From positions 1 through 44,240 of the forward strand of contig CADCJI010000027.1 in assembly GCA_902801625.1 (NCBI GenBank): a stretch of 44,240 bases of DNA, in the 5' to 3' direction. Numbering within the stretch: the stretch's first letter is position 1; each line of letters begins with the position of its first letter. This DNA is from an uncultured Bacteroidia bacterium. GTDB lineage: Bacteria; Bacteroidota; Bacteroidia; Bacteroidales; F082. The notes below the pieces were generated by a model, which saw nothing but the letters and a program-made list of their open reading frames with translations, made no database searches and was not told the origin of the DNA. Positions 16,061 through 26,000 of this stretch are shown in pieces. A program made the position numbers and the translations under genes.

Positions 16061-16671
16061 AGAAAGATGTCAATAGCAATCGATATATCTTCTTGTACGC
16101 CACTATTTTAATCATCATTGTGGCAGTGCTGCTCACGGTGACGGCCTTGTGGCTACAGCCGTTCCAAGACCGCAACAAGAAGAACGAGAAACGCATCAGC
16201 ATCCTTACGGCGGCGGGCATTCCCAACGTGGATTCCAAAAACGCCCCCTTGCTTTTCGAGAAGCATTGCACGGGTTCGTTTCTGTTGGATGAGAGTGGCA
16301 ATATCTCTGAGGACGGCACCCTTCCTTTATTTGTCATCGATCGACAAATCAGCGTTATCCCTATGCAGGGCAACGGACTTTGGGGCCCCATTTGGGGTTA
16401 TCTCGCCATTGCTGCCGATGGCAAGACCATCTTGGGCGCCAACTTCGACCACAAGTCTGAAACCCCTGGTTTGGGTGGTGAAATCACAACCGAGAAATTC
16501 AAAGGTCAATTTTCTGGAAAACAGATACTTGAAAATGGGAACATCGTTCCTATTCAATTTGATGCCATCACTGGAGCAACCAAGACTTCGAATGGAGTTA
16601 AAGAAATGATTGACAATACTTTGGAGAAATATTCAGCGTATTTAACGAGAATTGCAGAGAGAGGAGAATAA
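16057..16671 (+). CDS. nqrC: Na+-NQR subunit C
   Basis: NqrC is a periplasmic, membrane-anchored flavoprotein that carries covalently bound FMN. An N-terminal membrane anchor (about 10-32) is followed by GLWGPIWGYLAIAADGKTI, SETPGLGGEI and the FMN attachment motif TGATKTS (Thr for the usual Ser at the first position). At 204 residues it is somewhat short for the family, with a compact region before GLWGPIWG. The start codon overlaps the nqrB stop by 4 nt (ATGA). Confidence 0.92.
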   Translation: MKKDVNSNRYIFLYATILIIIVAVLLTVTALWLQPFQDRNKKNEKRISILTAAGIPNVDSKNAPLLFEKHCTGSFLLDESGNISEDGTLPLFVIDRQISVIPMQGNGLWGPIWGYLAIAADGKTILGANFDHKSETPGLGGEITTEKFKGQFSGKQILENGNIVPIQFDAITGATKTSNGVKEMIDNTLEKYSAYLTRIAERGE

Positions 16672-16673
16672 TT

Positions 16674-17300
16674 ATGGCTAATTTGAAGAAACTCATTATA
16701 GAACCGCTGCGCAAGACTAATCCCGTCACCGTGTTGGTGCTGGGTATCTGCTCTTGCCTTGCCGTGACCGCCCAACTCAAGCCTGCCTTGGTGATGGGCC
16801 TTTCAGTGACGGTCGTGACGGCGTTGTCGAATTTCATCATCTCGCTGCTACGAAAGGGCATCCCCAACCGTATCCGTATCATCGTGCAACTTGTTGTTGT
16901 GGCCACCTTGGTCATCTTGATTGACCAATTCCTGAAGGCCTTCGCCTACGATGTAAGCAAGCAACTATCTGTTTATGTGGGGCTAATCATCACCAACTGC
17001 ATTATCATGGGGCGCTTGGAGGCTTTTGCCTTGTCGCATGGGCCTGGAGAGTCGTTCTTGGACGGCTTGGGCAACGGGTTGGGTTATAGCATGATACTTG
17101 TCATCGTAGCCTTCTTCCGTGAACTCTTTGGGTCAGGTACTTTGCTTGGCTACCAGGTTATCCCGCAGTCATTCTACGAGGCTGGTTATCAAAACAACGG
17201 ACTGATGATTTTGCCGCCTATGGCACTCATTGTGGTAGGTGTCATCATTTGGATTCAGCGTACCCGTAACCCCGAAATGCAGGAAAACAACCAAAACTAA
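16674..17300 (+). CDS. nqrD: Na+-NQR subunit D
   Basis: NqrD is an integral membrane subunit of about six helices, homologous to NqrE and to RnfA/RnfE. Together with NqrE it binds an intramembrane iron-sulfur centre and forms part of the electron and sodium path. The 208 residues match the usual length. Conserved stretches include [17 protein letters not shown] (with the family cysteine), [14 protein letters not shown] (second cysteine) and [13 protein letters not shown]. It lies 2 nt after nqrC. Confidence 0.95.
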   Translation: MANLKKLIIEPLRKTNPVTVLVLGICSCLAVTAQLKPALVMGLSVTVVTALSNFIISLLRKGIPNRIRIIVQLVVVATLVILIDQFLKAFAYDVSKQLSVYVGLIITNCIIMGRLEAFALSHGPGESFLDGLGNGLGYSMILVIVAFFRELFGSGTLLGYQVIPQSFYEAGYQNNGLMILPPMALIVVGVIIWIQRTRNPEMQENNQN

Positions 17301-17305
17301 TAGGC

Positions 17306-17920
17306 ATGGAATACTTTAACCTGTTCATAAAATCGGTTTTCGTCGACAACATGATCTTCGCGTACTTTCTTGGTATGTGTTCGTATCTTGCCGTTTCGAA
17401 GACAGTGAAAACAAGCGCTGGTTTAGGGCTTGCTGTGACTTTTGTGTTGGTCGTTACCGTTCCAGTCAACTATCTGATCAATAAATATCTACTTTTGCCT
17501 GGTGCCTTGTCATGGATAAGCCCGAAATTGGCTTCTGTCGATTTGAGCTTCCTGACGTATATCCTCTTCATTGCCATTATCGCAGCCATCGTGCAGATTC
17601 TAGAGATGGTGATTGAGACCTTCACGCCGTCGCTCTATTCCGCTTTGGGCATTTTCCTTCCGTTGATTGCGGTGAACTGTGCCATCTTGGGTTGCTCGCT
17701 CTTCATGCAGGAGCGCAACTTCAGTAATGTGGGTGAGGCTGCCGTGTTCGGTCTCGGTTCAGGCATTGGCTGGCTGCTGGCCATTGTGGCCATCGCTGCC
17801 ATCCGCGAGAAACTGCGCTATTCCAAAGTTCCCAAAGGTCTGCAGGGTGTAGGCATCTCATTTATCATCACCGGCTTGATGGGTATCGCTTTCATGGCCT
17901 TTATGGGCATAAAAATTTGA
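17306..17920 (+). CDS. nqrE: Na+-NQR subunit E
   Basis: NqrE is the paralogue of NqrD with inverted membrane topology. The sequence has [16 protein letters not shown] (first conserved cysteine), [20 protein letters not shown] (second) and [20 protein letters not shown]. The 204-residue length is normal. It starts 5 nt after nqrD and ends 4 nt before nqrF. Confidence 0.95.
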   Translation: MEYFNLFIKSVFVDNMIFAYFLGMCSYLAVSKTVKTSAGLGLAVTFVLVVTVPVNYLINKYLLLPGALSWISPKLASVDLSFLTYILFIAIIAAIVQILEMVIETFTPSLYSALGIFLPLIAVNCAILGCSLFMQERNFSNVGEAAVFGLGSGIGWLLAIVAIAAIREKLRYSKVPKGLQGVGISFIITGLMGIAFMAFMGIKI

Positions 17921-17924
17921 TATT

Positions 17925-19271
17925 ATGGATTTTACAACCAATATATTACTTAGCATTATTGTTTTTTTAGGCATCGTCTTGCTGCTCGTTGCCCTGTTGC
18001 TATGGGTGCGCAACAAACTCATGCCCAAAGGTGAGGTGAAAATCACCATCAACGACGACAAAGTGCTGACCGTCCCGACGGGCAACACGCTGATTGCCAC
18101 GCTGGCCGAACAGAAAGTGTATCTGCCTTCTGCCTGTGGTGGAAAAGGCTCGTGCGGCCAATGCAAATGCCGTGTAGTGGAAGGCGGCGGAACGATTCTG
18201 CCCACCGAAGTAGGATTCTTTACCCGCAAGCAGATTCAGGACCACTGGCGCTTGGGGTGCCAGGTGAAGGTGAAGGAAAACCTGAAAATCGTGGTGCCGC
18301 AGTCGATTTTGAATGTGAAGGAATACGAATGCACGGTGGTCAGCAACCGCAACGTGGCCACTTTTATCAAGGAGTTCAAGGTGCAGCTGCCTGCCGGTGA
18401 GCACATGGACTTCGTGCCTGGCTCGTATGCACAAATCAAGATACCGAAGTTCGACATCAAATATGCCGACTTCGACAAGGAACTGATAGGGGAGGAATAC
18501 CTGCCTTCGTGGGAGAAATTCAAGATGTTTGACCTGCGATGCGTCAACACGGAACCCACCATCCGTGCCTATTCGATGGCCAACTATCCCGCCGAGGGCG
18601 ATGTCTTCATGCTGACGGTACGCATCGCAACGCCTCCTTTCAAACCTGATCATTCGGGATTTATGAATGTCAATCCTGGCATTGCCTCATCGTATATTTT
18701 CTCGTTGAAACCTGGCGATAAGGTGATCATGTCAGGCCCTTATGGCGAGTTCCATGTGAAAGAACACGACACGACAGAGGGCGGCCCTTCGACCCTTCGA
18801 GGGACCTCAGGGACCGCAGGCTCAGGGACCTCGCTGCCTGAGATGATCTGGGTAGGCGGTGGTGCAGGTATGGCTCCGCTTCGCGCACAAATCATGCACT
18901 TGACTCGTACCTTGAATGTAAGGGACCGCGAGATGCATTATTTCTATGGCGCTCGCGCCTTGAACGAGGTCTTCTATCTGCAAGACTTCCTGCAACTTGA
19001 GAAAGACTTCCCCAACTTCCATTTCCACTTGGCTTTGGACCGTCCCGACCCCGCTGCCGATGCACAGGGTGTGAAATATACTGCCGGTTTTGTGCATAAT
19101 GTGATGTACGACACCTACCTGAAAGACCACAAAGCTCCCGAGGACATCGAATACTACATGTGCGGTCCCGGCCCGATGAGTGCTGCCGTGGTCAATATGC
19201 TTGACAATCTGGGTGTGGCATCTGAGAACATCTTATATGATGACTTCGGTGGAGGAGCACCTAAGAAATAA
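17925..19271 (+). CDS. nqrF: Na+-NQR subunit F, NADH-oxidising flavoprotein
   Basis: NqrF accepts a hydride from NADH on FAD and passes electrons through a [2Fe-2S] cluster. It has an N-terminal membrane helix (about 7-28) and a plant-type ferredoxin domain with CGGKGSCGQCKC and LGCQV. The FAD-binding domain has RAYSMANYP, and the NAD domain has GGGAGMAPLR, YGAR and YYMCGPGPM. It ends YDDFGGGAPKK. At 448 residues it is longer than usual because about 20 residues rich in Gly, Ser and Thr (near 284-306) are inserted at the boundary between FAD and NAD domains. That DNA is a dispersed repeat. The inserted residues lie in an inter-domain hinge, so function may be preserved. Confidence 0.94.
   Translation: MDFTTNILLSIIVFLGIVLLLVALLLWVRNKLMPKGEVKITINDDKVLTVPTGNTLIATLAEQKVYLPSACGGKGSCGQCKCRVVEGGGTILPTEVGFFTRKQIQDHWRLGCQVKVKENLKIVVPQSILNVKEYECTVVSNRNVATFIKEFKVQLPAGEHMDFVPGSYAQIKIPKFDIKYADFDKELIGEEYLPSWEKFKMFDLRCVNTEPTIRAYSMANYPAEGDVFMLTVRIATPPFKPDHSGFMNVNPGIASSYIFSLKPGDKVIMSGPYGEFHVKEHDTTEGGPSTLRGTSGTAGSGTSLPEMIWVGGGAGMAPLRAQIMHLTRTLNVRDREMHYFYGARALNEVFYLQDFLQLEKDFPNFHFHLALDRPDPAADAQGVKYTAGFVHNVMYDTYLKDHKAPEDIEYYMCGPGPMSAAVVNMLDNLGVASENILYDDFGGGAPKK
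18782..18833 (+). repeat. Dispersed repeat embedded in frame in nqrF
   Basis: This stretch shares cggcccttcgac and aggctcagggacct with the reverse complement of the intergenic element at 10801-10850. It encodes a Gly/Ser/Thr-rich peptide (GPSTLRGTSGTAGSG) at the FAD-NAD domain boundary and keeps the reading frame. Confidence 0.78.
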
Positions 19272-19293
19272 TCAACTGAAAATACTTATCATC

Positions 19294-20100
19294 ATGAATT
19301 TACCAAAGATACATTCCATTTCCAAGAAGATTCTCGTCGGCGCCTTAGGCGCATTCTTGAGTTTCTTCCTGCTGTTTCATGCTAGCGCCAATCTACTCAT
19401 TCTGAGACATGACGGCGGCGAGTGGTACAACGCTTTCTGTCATTTCATGGGCACCTATGTCATCGTCAAGGTGCTGGAGATAGGCCTTTTTGCTGCACTG
19501 TTGCTGCATGTGGTTTTGGCCATTTGGCTGGCCGTCACCAACAAGATGGCCCGACCCAAAGGCTATCATAAGCCGCAACGCTCCAAAACGCACACCGGTT
19601 CCAAACTGCAAGTGTGGACGGGCATCCTCATCTTCGCCTGCCTCATCATGCACTTCACTGACTTCTATTTCGTGAAAACCGGCTTGGTGCAAGGGAAATA
19701 CATGGCCAAAACGGAAGATGTTGTAGAACTTAAAACTACGCAACCCAATGCCTTCAACTATGCCGAACAACATGGCGAATACTCCGCCAGGGAGAATTGG
19801 CTCACCAACTTTGACAAAGAGGACAAGGCCGTCCTTGAGGCCGCCGGACTTGAAGTCGAGCCTGACTTCTACCACCAAGCCCGCGAGAAATTCAAGATTT
19901 TACACATCATCATTGCCTATTTGGTGTTCTTTACCGTCGTATGGTTCCACCTGCGGCATGGTTTCGCTGCCGTGTTCCAGACCTTCGGGTTGTATAACTA
20001 CAAATACGGCAAAGCCATTGAGGTGCTTGGCCAAATCTATACCTGGGTAGTGTGCCTGATGTTCGCTGTCGTGGTCATCGGGGTGTATTTCGGACTATAA
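19294..20100 (+). CDS. frdC: Fumarate reductase/succinate dehydrogenase cytochrome b subunit
   Basis: This 268-residue membrane subunit is of the diheme b type found in Bacteroidetes and epsilonproteobacteria. About five hydrophobic helices carry histidines suited to heme ligation, in FFLLFHASAN, FCHFMG, LLLHVV, LIMHFTDFYF and LHIIIAYLVFF with FHLRHGF. The start is the ATG at 19294 (MNLPKIHSISKKILVG); the frame is open further upstream but overlaps nqrF. It passes electrons from menaquinol to FrdAB for fumarate reduction. It follows nqrF by 22 nt with no terminator, so frdCAB is most likely cotranscribed with nqr. Confidence 0.92.
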   Translation: MNLPKIHSISKKILVGALGAFLSFFLLFHASANLLILRHDGGEWYNAFCHFMGTYVIVKVLEIGLFAALLLHVVLAIWLAVTNKMARPKGYHKPQRSKTHTGSKLQVWTGILIFACLIMHFTDFYFVKTGLVQGKYMAKTEDVVELKTTQPNAFNYAEQHGEYSARENWLTNFDKEDKAVLEAAGLEVEPDFYHQAREKFKILHIIIAYLVFFTVVWFHLRHGFAAVFQTFGLYNYKYGKAIEVLGQIYTWVVCLMFAVVVIGVYFGL

Positions 20101-20104
20101 TAAT

Positions 20105-20154
20105 AATGCTGAATTATGAATGTCTAAATAACAAGGTTCTAAGAATTCAGCATT
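20105..20154. repeat. Inverted repeat between frdC and frdA
   Basis: AATGCTGAATT (20105-20115) and AATTCAGCATT (20144-20154) form an 11-bp perfect stem with a 28-nt loop. A further attcaacattccgcattc simple-repeat tail follows. There is no T-run, so it is more likely a dispersed or RNA-processing hairpin than a terminator. Confidence 0.75.
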
Positions 20155-20192
20155 CAACATTCCGCATTCCTAATTAAAAGACAAACTATGAT

Positions 20193-22151
<1,959 letters not shown>

Positions 22152-22152
22152 G

Positions 22153-22213
22153 ACGCGAGACGCGAGACTGCGTGACACGAGTCGTTGTCCCGCGTCCCGA
22201 AGTCCCGTGTCCC
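22153..22213. repeat. Dispersed repeat between frdA and frdB
   Basis: The gap holds gacgcgagacgcgagac and cccgcgtcccgaagtcccgtgtcccacgtc. Its reverse complement (cacgggacttcgggacgcggga) matches the sequence near 8203-8227 closely. It separates the two coupled genes without a terminator. Confidence 0.65.
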
Positions 22214-22232
22214 ACGTCATAAAAAGACAACT

Positions 22233-22988
22233 ATGAAGTTCACATTACATATTTGGAGACAGGAGAACGCCCGCGCCAAGGGCCATTTCGAGACCTATCC
22301 TTTGGAAGGCATCTCGCCCGAATGCTCCTTCCTTGAGATGCTTGACATCTTGAACGAGCAGCTTATCAGTGACCACATCGCCCATCCCGTGTGCTTCGAC
22401 AACGACTGTCGCGAGGGTATCTGCGGCATGTGCGGACTCTATATCAACGGTCGCCCGCATGGCAACGACGATGGCATCACCACCTGTCAGCTCCACATGC
22501 GCAAGTTCCATGATGGAGACGATATCTGGATTGAGCCCTGGCGCGCCAAACCGTTCCCAGTCATTCGTGACCTCGTGGTGGACCGTTCCGCCTTCGACAA
22601 GATCATCCAAGCGGGAGGCTACATCAGCACCACCACAGGTGGTGTGCCTGATGCCAACACGATTCCGGTTCCGAAGCATAAAGCCGACATGGCCATGGAT
22701 GCCGCCTCTTGCATCGGTTGTGGAGCTTGTGTAGCAGCTTGTAAGAATGCCAGCGCGATGCTGTTTGTAGGTGCCAAGGTCAGCCATTTGGCCTTGTTGC
22801 CGCAAGGGCAAATCGAGGCTGCCGACCGCGTTCACAAAATGGTCTGCAAGATGGACGAGTTGGGCTTTGGCAGCTGCACCAACACCTACGCCTGCGAGGC
22901 CGAATGCCCGAAACTCATCAAGCGGCAGAACATTTCGAGACTCAACCGACAATGGATTGGAGCGTTGTTTGGGAGAGACAGGAAATAA
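22233..22988 (+). CDS. frdB: Fumarate reductase/succinate dehydrogenase iron-sulfur subunit
   Basis: FrdB wires the flavoprotein to cytochrome b through three iron-sulfur clusters. The [2Fe-2S] ligands are in [15 protein letters not shown] and TTCQLH. The [4Fe-4S] ligands are in [12 protein letters not shown] and the third cluster in [13 protein letters not shown]. The start is ATG 22233 ([13 protein letters not shown]), giving 251 residues; the 16 codons upstream in frame are repeat sequence. It is the last gene of the operon, followed by a strong terminator. Confidence 0.95.
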   Translation: MKFTLHIWRQENARAKGHFETYPLEGISPECSFLEMLDILNEQLISDHIAHPVCFDNDCREGICGMCGLYINGRPHGNDDGITTCQLHMRKFHDGDDIWIEPWRAKPFPVIRDLVVDRSAFDKIIQAGGYISTTTGGVPDANTIPVPKHKADMAMDAASCIGCGACVAACKNASAMLFVGAKVSHLALLPQGQIEAADRVHKMVCKMDELGFGSCTNTYACEAECPKLIKRQNISRLNRQWIGALFGRDRK

Positions 22989-22997
22989 AACAATAAG

Positions 22998-23028
22998 AAT
23001 CGCGCTTTTTTGAGGCGCGATTTTTTTT
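22998..23028 (+). terminator. Rho-independent terminator of the nqr-frd operon
   Basis: AATCGCGC (22998-23005) pairs with GCGCGATT (23015-23022), and eight T residues follow from the stem base. It lies 10 nt after the frdB stop. Confidence 0.92.
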
Positions 23029-23086
23029 GTGATATCCAACTCCGTCGTTTTTTAGTATCTTTACCGCCTCAAAGACGCAAATCGCC

Positions 23087-26000
23087 ATGCAAATCTTCCA
23101 ACGCAACATCCTCAACAAATACATCGAAGGTCTTGATAATACGCTGATTGATGAGCGTTACAAGACTTTCTCCAGCTTCTTCTTGGATCCTGAAAGGCAG
23201 GCCAATATCCTCAACAGCAAGGAAGAGCAGTTCCAAGAAGGTTTCCTTCGCGAATTGTATGTGAAGATTCTCGGCTACACTCTGAATCCCGACCCAAATT
23301 TCAACCTTACCACCGAAAAGAAAAACGAGACCAACAGCAAAAAAGCCGATGGTGCCATTCTTGTCGATGGCAAGGTTGTGGGTGTGATTGAGCTGAAAGA
23401 CCACAAAACGCCTGACCTTAGCAAAGTTGAGGCTCAGGCCTTCAACTATAAGAGCCAGCACAAAGAAGCCGTCTACGTCGTCATCTCCAACTTCGAGAAG
23501 CTGCGTTTCTACATCGACAACGCCGTCGATTTCGAAGAGTTTGATTTGTTCCACCTTACCCGCGTCGACTTTGCCCTGCTATGGATATGCCTGGCATACG
23601 AGAACATCGCCAAAAACCTCCCCAAGCAAATCAAGGCCGCCAGCCTCACTAATGAAGACCAGATTACCAACGCCCTCTATAAGGACTACTCCAACTTCAA
23701 GCGCGACCTCTTCGAGGACATTCTGAAGAACAACCCCACCGATGACACGGAGCACAAGATCCTGCTTTTCAAGAAAACGCAGAAGCTTCTCGACAGGCTG
23801 CTCTTCATCTTCTTCGCCGAAGACCGTGGGCTGCTGCCACCCAACTCCATCATGCTCATCATCAACCAATGGGAAAAGCTGAAAGACCTTGACGAGTATC
23901 AGCCATTTTACAATCGCCTGAAGAAATATTTCGGCTATATGAACACCGGCTTCCAAGGCAAGAACTATGAGGTCTTTGCCTACAATGGCGGCCTCTTCAA
24001 GCCAGATGAAATCCTTGACGGTCTAATCATCTCCGACGAGGTGCTGATGCGCTACTGTAAGAAGATTTCCGACTACGACTTCCAGAGCGATGTCGATGTC
24101 AACATCCTTGGCCACATTTTCGAGAACTCTTTAACAGAAATAGAAGAGGTAACAGAGCGGCTGTTGACATCGGGTCATGCCTCGATGGGACAGTCGCAAA
24201 CAGCAAGCAAACGTAAGAAAGACGGCGTTTTCTACACCCCACAATACATCACCAAATACATCGTTGAAAACACCGTCGGCAAGCTCTGCCGCGAGAAGAA
24301 GGCGGAACTCGGCATTGATGAGAGCGAGTATTTCACCGACAAGAAACGCCAAGTGGCCACCAAGAAGGCCCTCATCGAGAAGCTGGAGGCCTACCGAGAC
24401 TGGCTCCTGCAGATTTCCATCTGCGACCCCGCTTGCGGTAGTGGTGCCTTCCTCAATGCTGCCTTGAACTTCCTCATCGCTGAACACAAGCTCATCGATG
24501 AGATGCAAGCCAAAGTCGAAGGTGCCGCCATCGTGTTTCCCAACATCGAGAACCCCATCTTGGAAAACAACCTCTACGGTGTCGACATCAACGAGGAAAG
24601 CGTAGAAATCGCCAAGTTGTCATTATGGCTCCGTACTGCCAAGCCCCACCGCAAGCTAAACTCGCTCAACGACAACATCAAATGTGGCAACTCGCTCATC
24701 GATGATCCAATTATTGCTGGCGATAAGGCCTTCTGTTGGGAGAAGGAATTCCCGAAAATCTTCCTCGAAAAACAAAAGCGACCATGGCATATCACTACGG
24801 CCGTTCACGATAGCCGAACCTCCGATAGAATGATAGAATACGACGTGAGGCGGCTTCGCGACCACGGCACACGACCTTACCCCGAGCCGATGCTTTTGAG
24901 CACGGAAGAGGAAATCATCATCACGGAGACCGTGGCGAAGATTGTGGAGGAAGATAAGCTGAACGTTTTGGCCTACAACATCTGCTTCGACCACATGCAC
25001 TTATTGCTCGTGTGCGAGGAAGAAGAAGTTCCGAAGATAGTGGGAAAGATAAAGTCGATGACGGCGCGAGCGGTAAATATAGCGATGGGAAGGACTATAC
25101 CTACGAAGGAAAAACCTAAAGGCTCGACCTCGGTAGCGACGGAAAGCCTGGTAGGTACGACCGCGATAGCGACGACGGAAAGCCCGGTAGGTAGGACCGC
25201 GGTAGCGACGACGGAAAACCCGGTAGGTACGACCGCGGTAGCGACGACGGAAAACCCGGTAGGTACGACCGCGGTAGCGACAGCGGGTCATGACCCGCTG
25301 ACCCTACCGGACGCTACCCTACCGGACGACAAGCTTCCGAAAAAAGGCGTCACGCAGTGTTCCCTATGGGGAAGAAAATTCGGCAATACTTATATTAACT
25401 CCGACGAACACCTCTACAACGCCATCGAATACATCCGGACCAACCGCGAACACCATGGCCTCGACCCACTTCCCGTAGAATATCCCCATTGCGTCTCCAT
25501 CGAAGAAGCCTTCCGACCCGAGTACACGGGCGGCTTCGATGTGGTCATTGGAAATCCACCGTATGTGCAGTTACAAACGATGGGCGAAATGAGCGATGCC
25601 TATGAAAAGTGTGGCTATGAAGTTTACAACAAAACCGCTGACTTGTATTGCCTGTTCTACGAGCGTGGGTGCCAGTTGCTCAAAAAGAAAGGGCTGTTAG
25701 GCTTCATCGCTTCCAACAAATGGCTAAAAGTCAACTATGGCATTCAGTTGCGCAAGTATCTGACAACCAAAGCTAATCCATATATTTTGATTGACTTTCC
25801 TGGAGTACCTGTATTTGAGGATGCCACCGTTGACCCGCAGATTCTCCTGCTTTCCAAAGAACCTTATTCGGGTAAGACCTTTGCTTGTGCCTGCAAGCAA
25901 ACCTCCGATATTGCTCTTTTCATCGAAGAAAACAAGAAGGAAACAACATTTGGCGAAGATGCTTGGACAATTCCTGATGACTCTTCGGCTATTTTCGAGA

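Larger units (their letters stand above)
24773..25528 (+). mobile_element. In-frame HUH/Y1 (REP-associated tyrosine transposase-like) domain insert
   Basis: The insert starts RPWHITTAVHDSR, a RAYT-like first strand. It continues with LAYNICFDHMHLLLVCEEEE (HUH motif HMH, 24992-25000) and VGKIKSMTARAVN. After a repeat linker come SLWGRKFGNTYI and NAIEYIRTNREHHGLDPL. The Tyr (25430-25432) aligns with Tyr115 of E. coli TnpA-REP, which lies in a DYIYINP segment. All catalytic elements appear present. The junctions are clean: the host methyltransferase sequence resumes at GGFDVVIGNPPY. Confidence 0.82.

Noticed and set aside
25150-25257. 36-bp repeats of CRISPR-like length
   Set aside because: Units are directly adjacent with no spacers, lie inside a coding frame in a multiple of three, and no cas genes are present.
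25001-25291. Arginine-rich antisense open frame (RYRGRTYR repeats)
   Set aside because: It is the complement of the tandem repeat in the R-M gene, with no promoter and a purely repeat-driven composition.
24773-25528. Intein in the methyltransferase
   Set aside because: No Cys/Ser at the N-terminal junction, no His-Asn plus Cys/Ser/Thr at the C-terminal junction and no LAGLIDADG or HINT motifs; the motifs are those of a HUH transposase.
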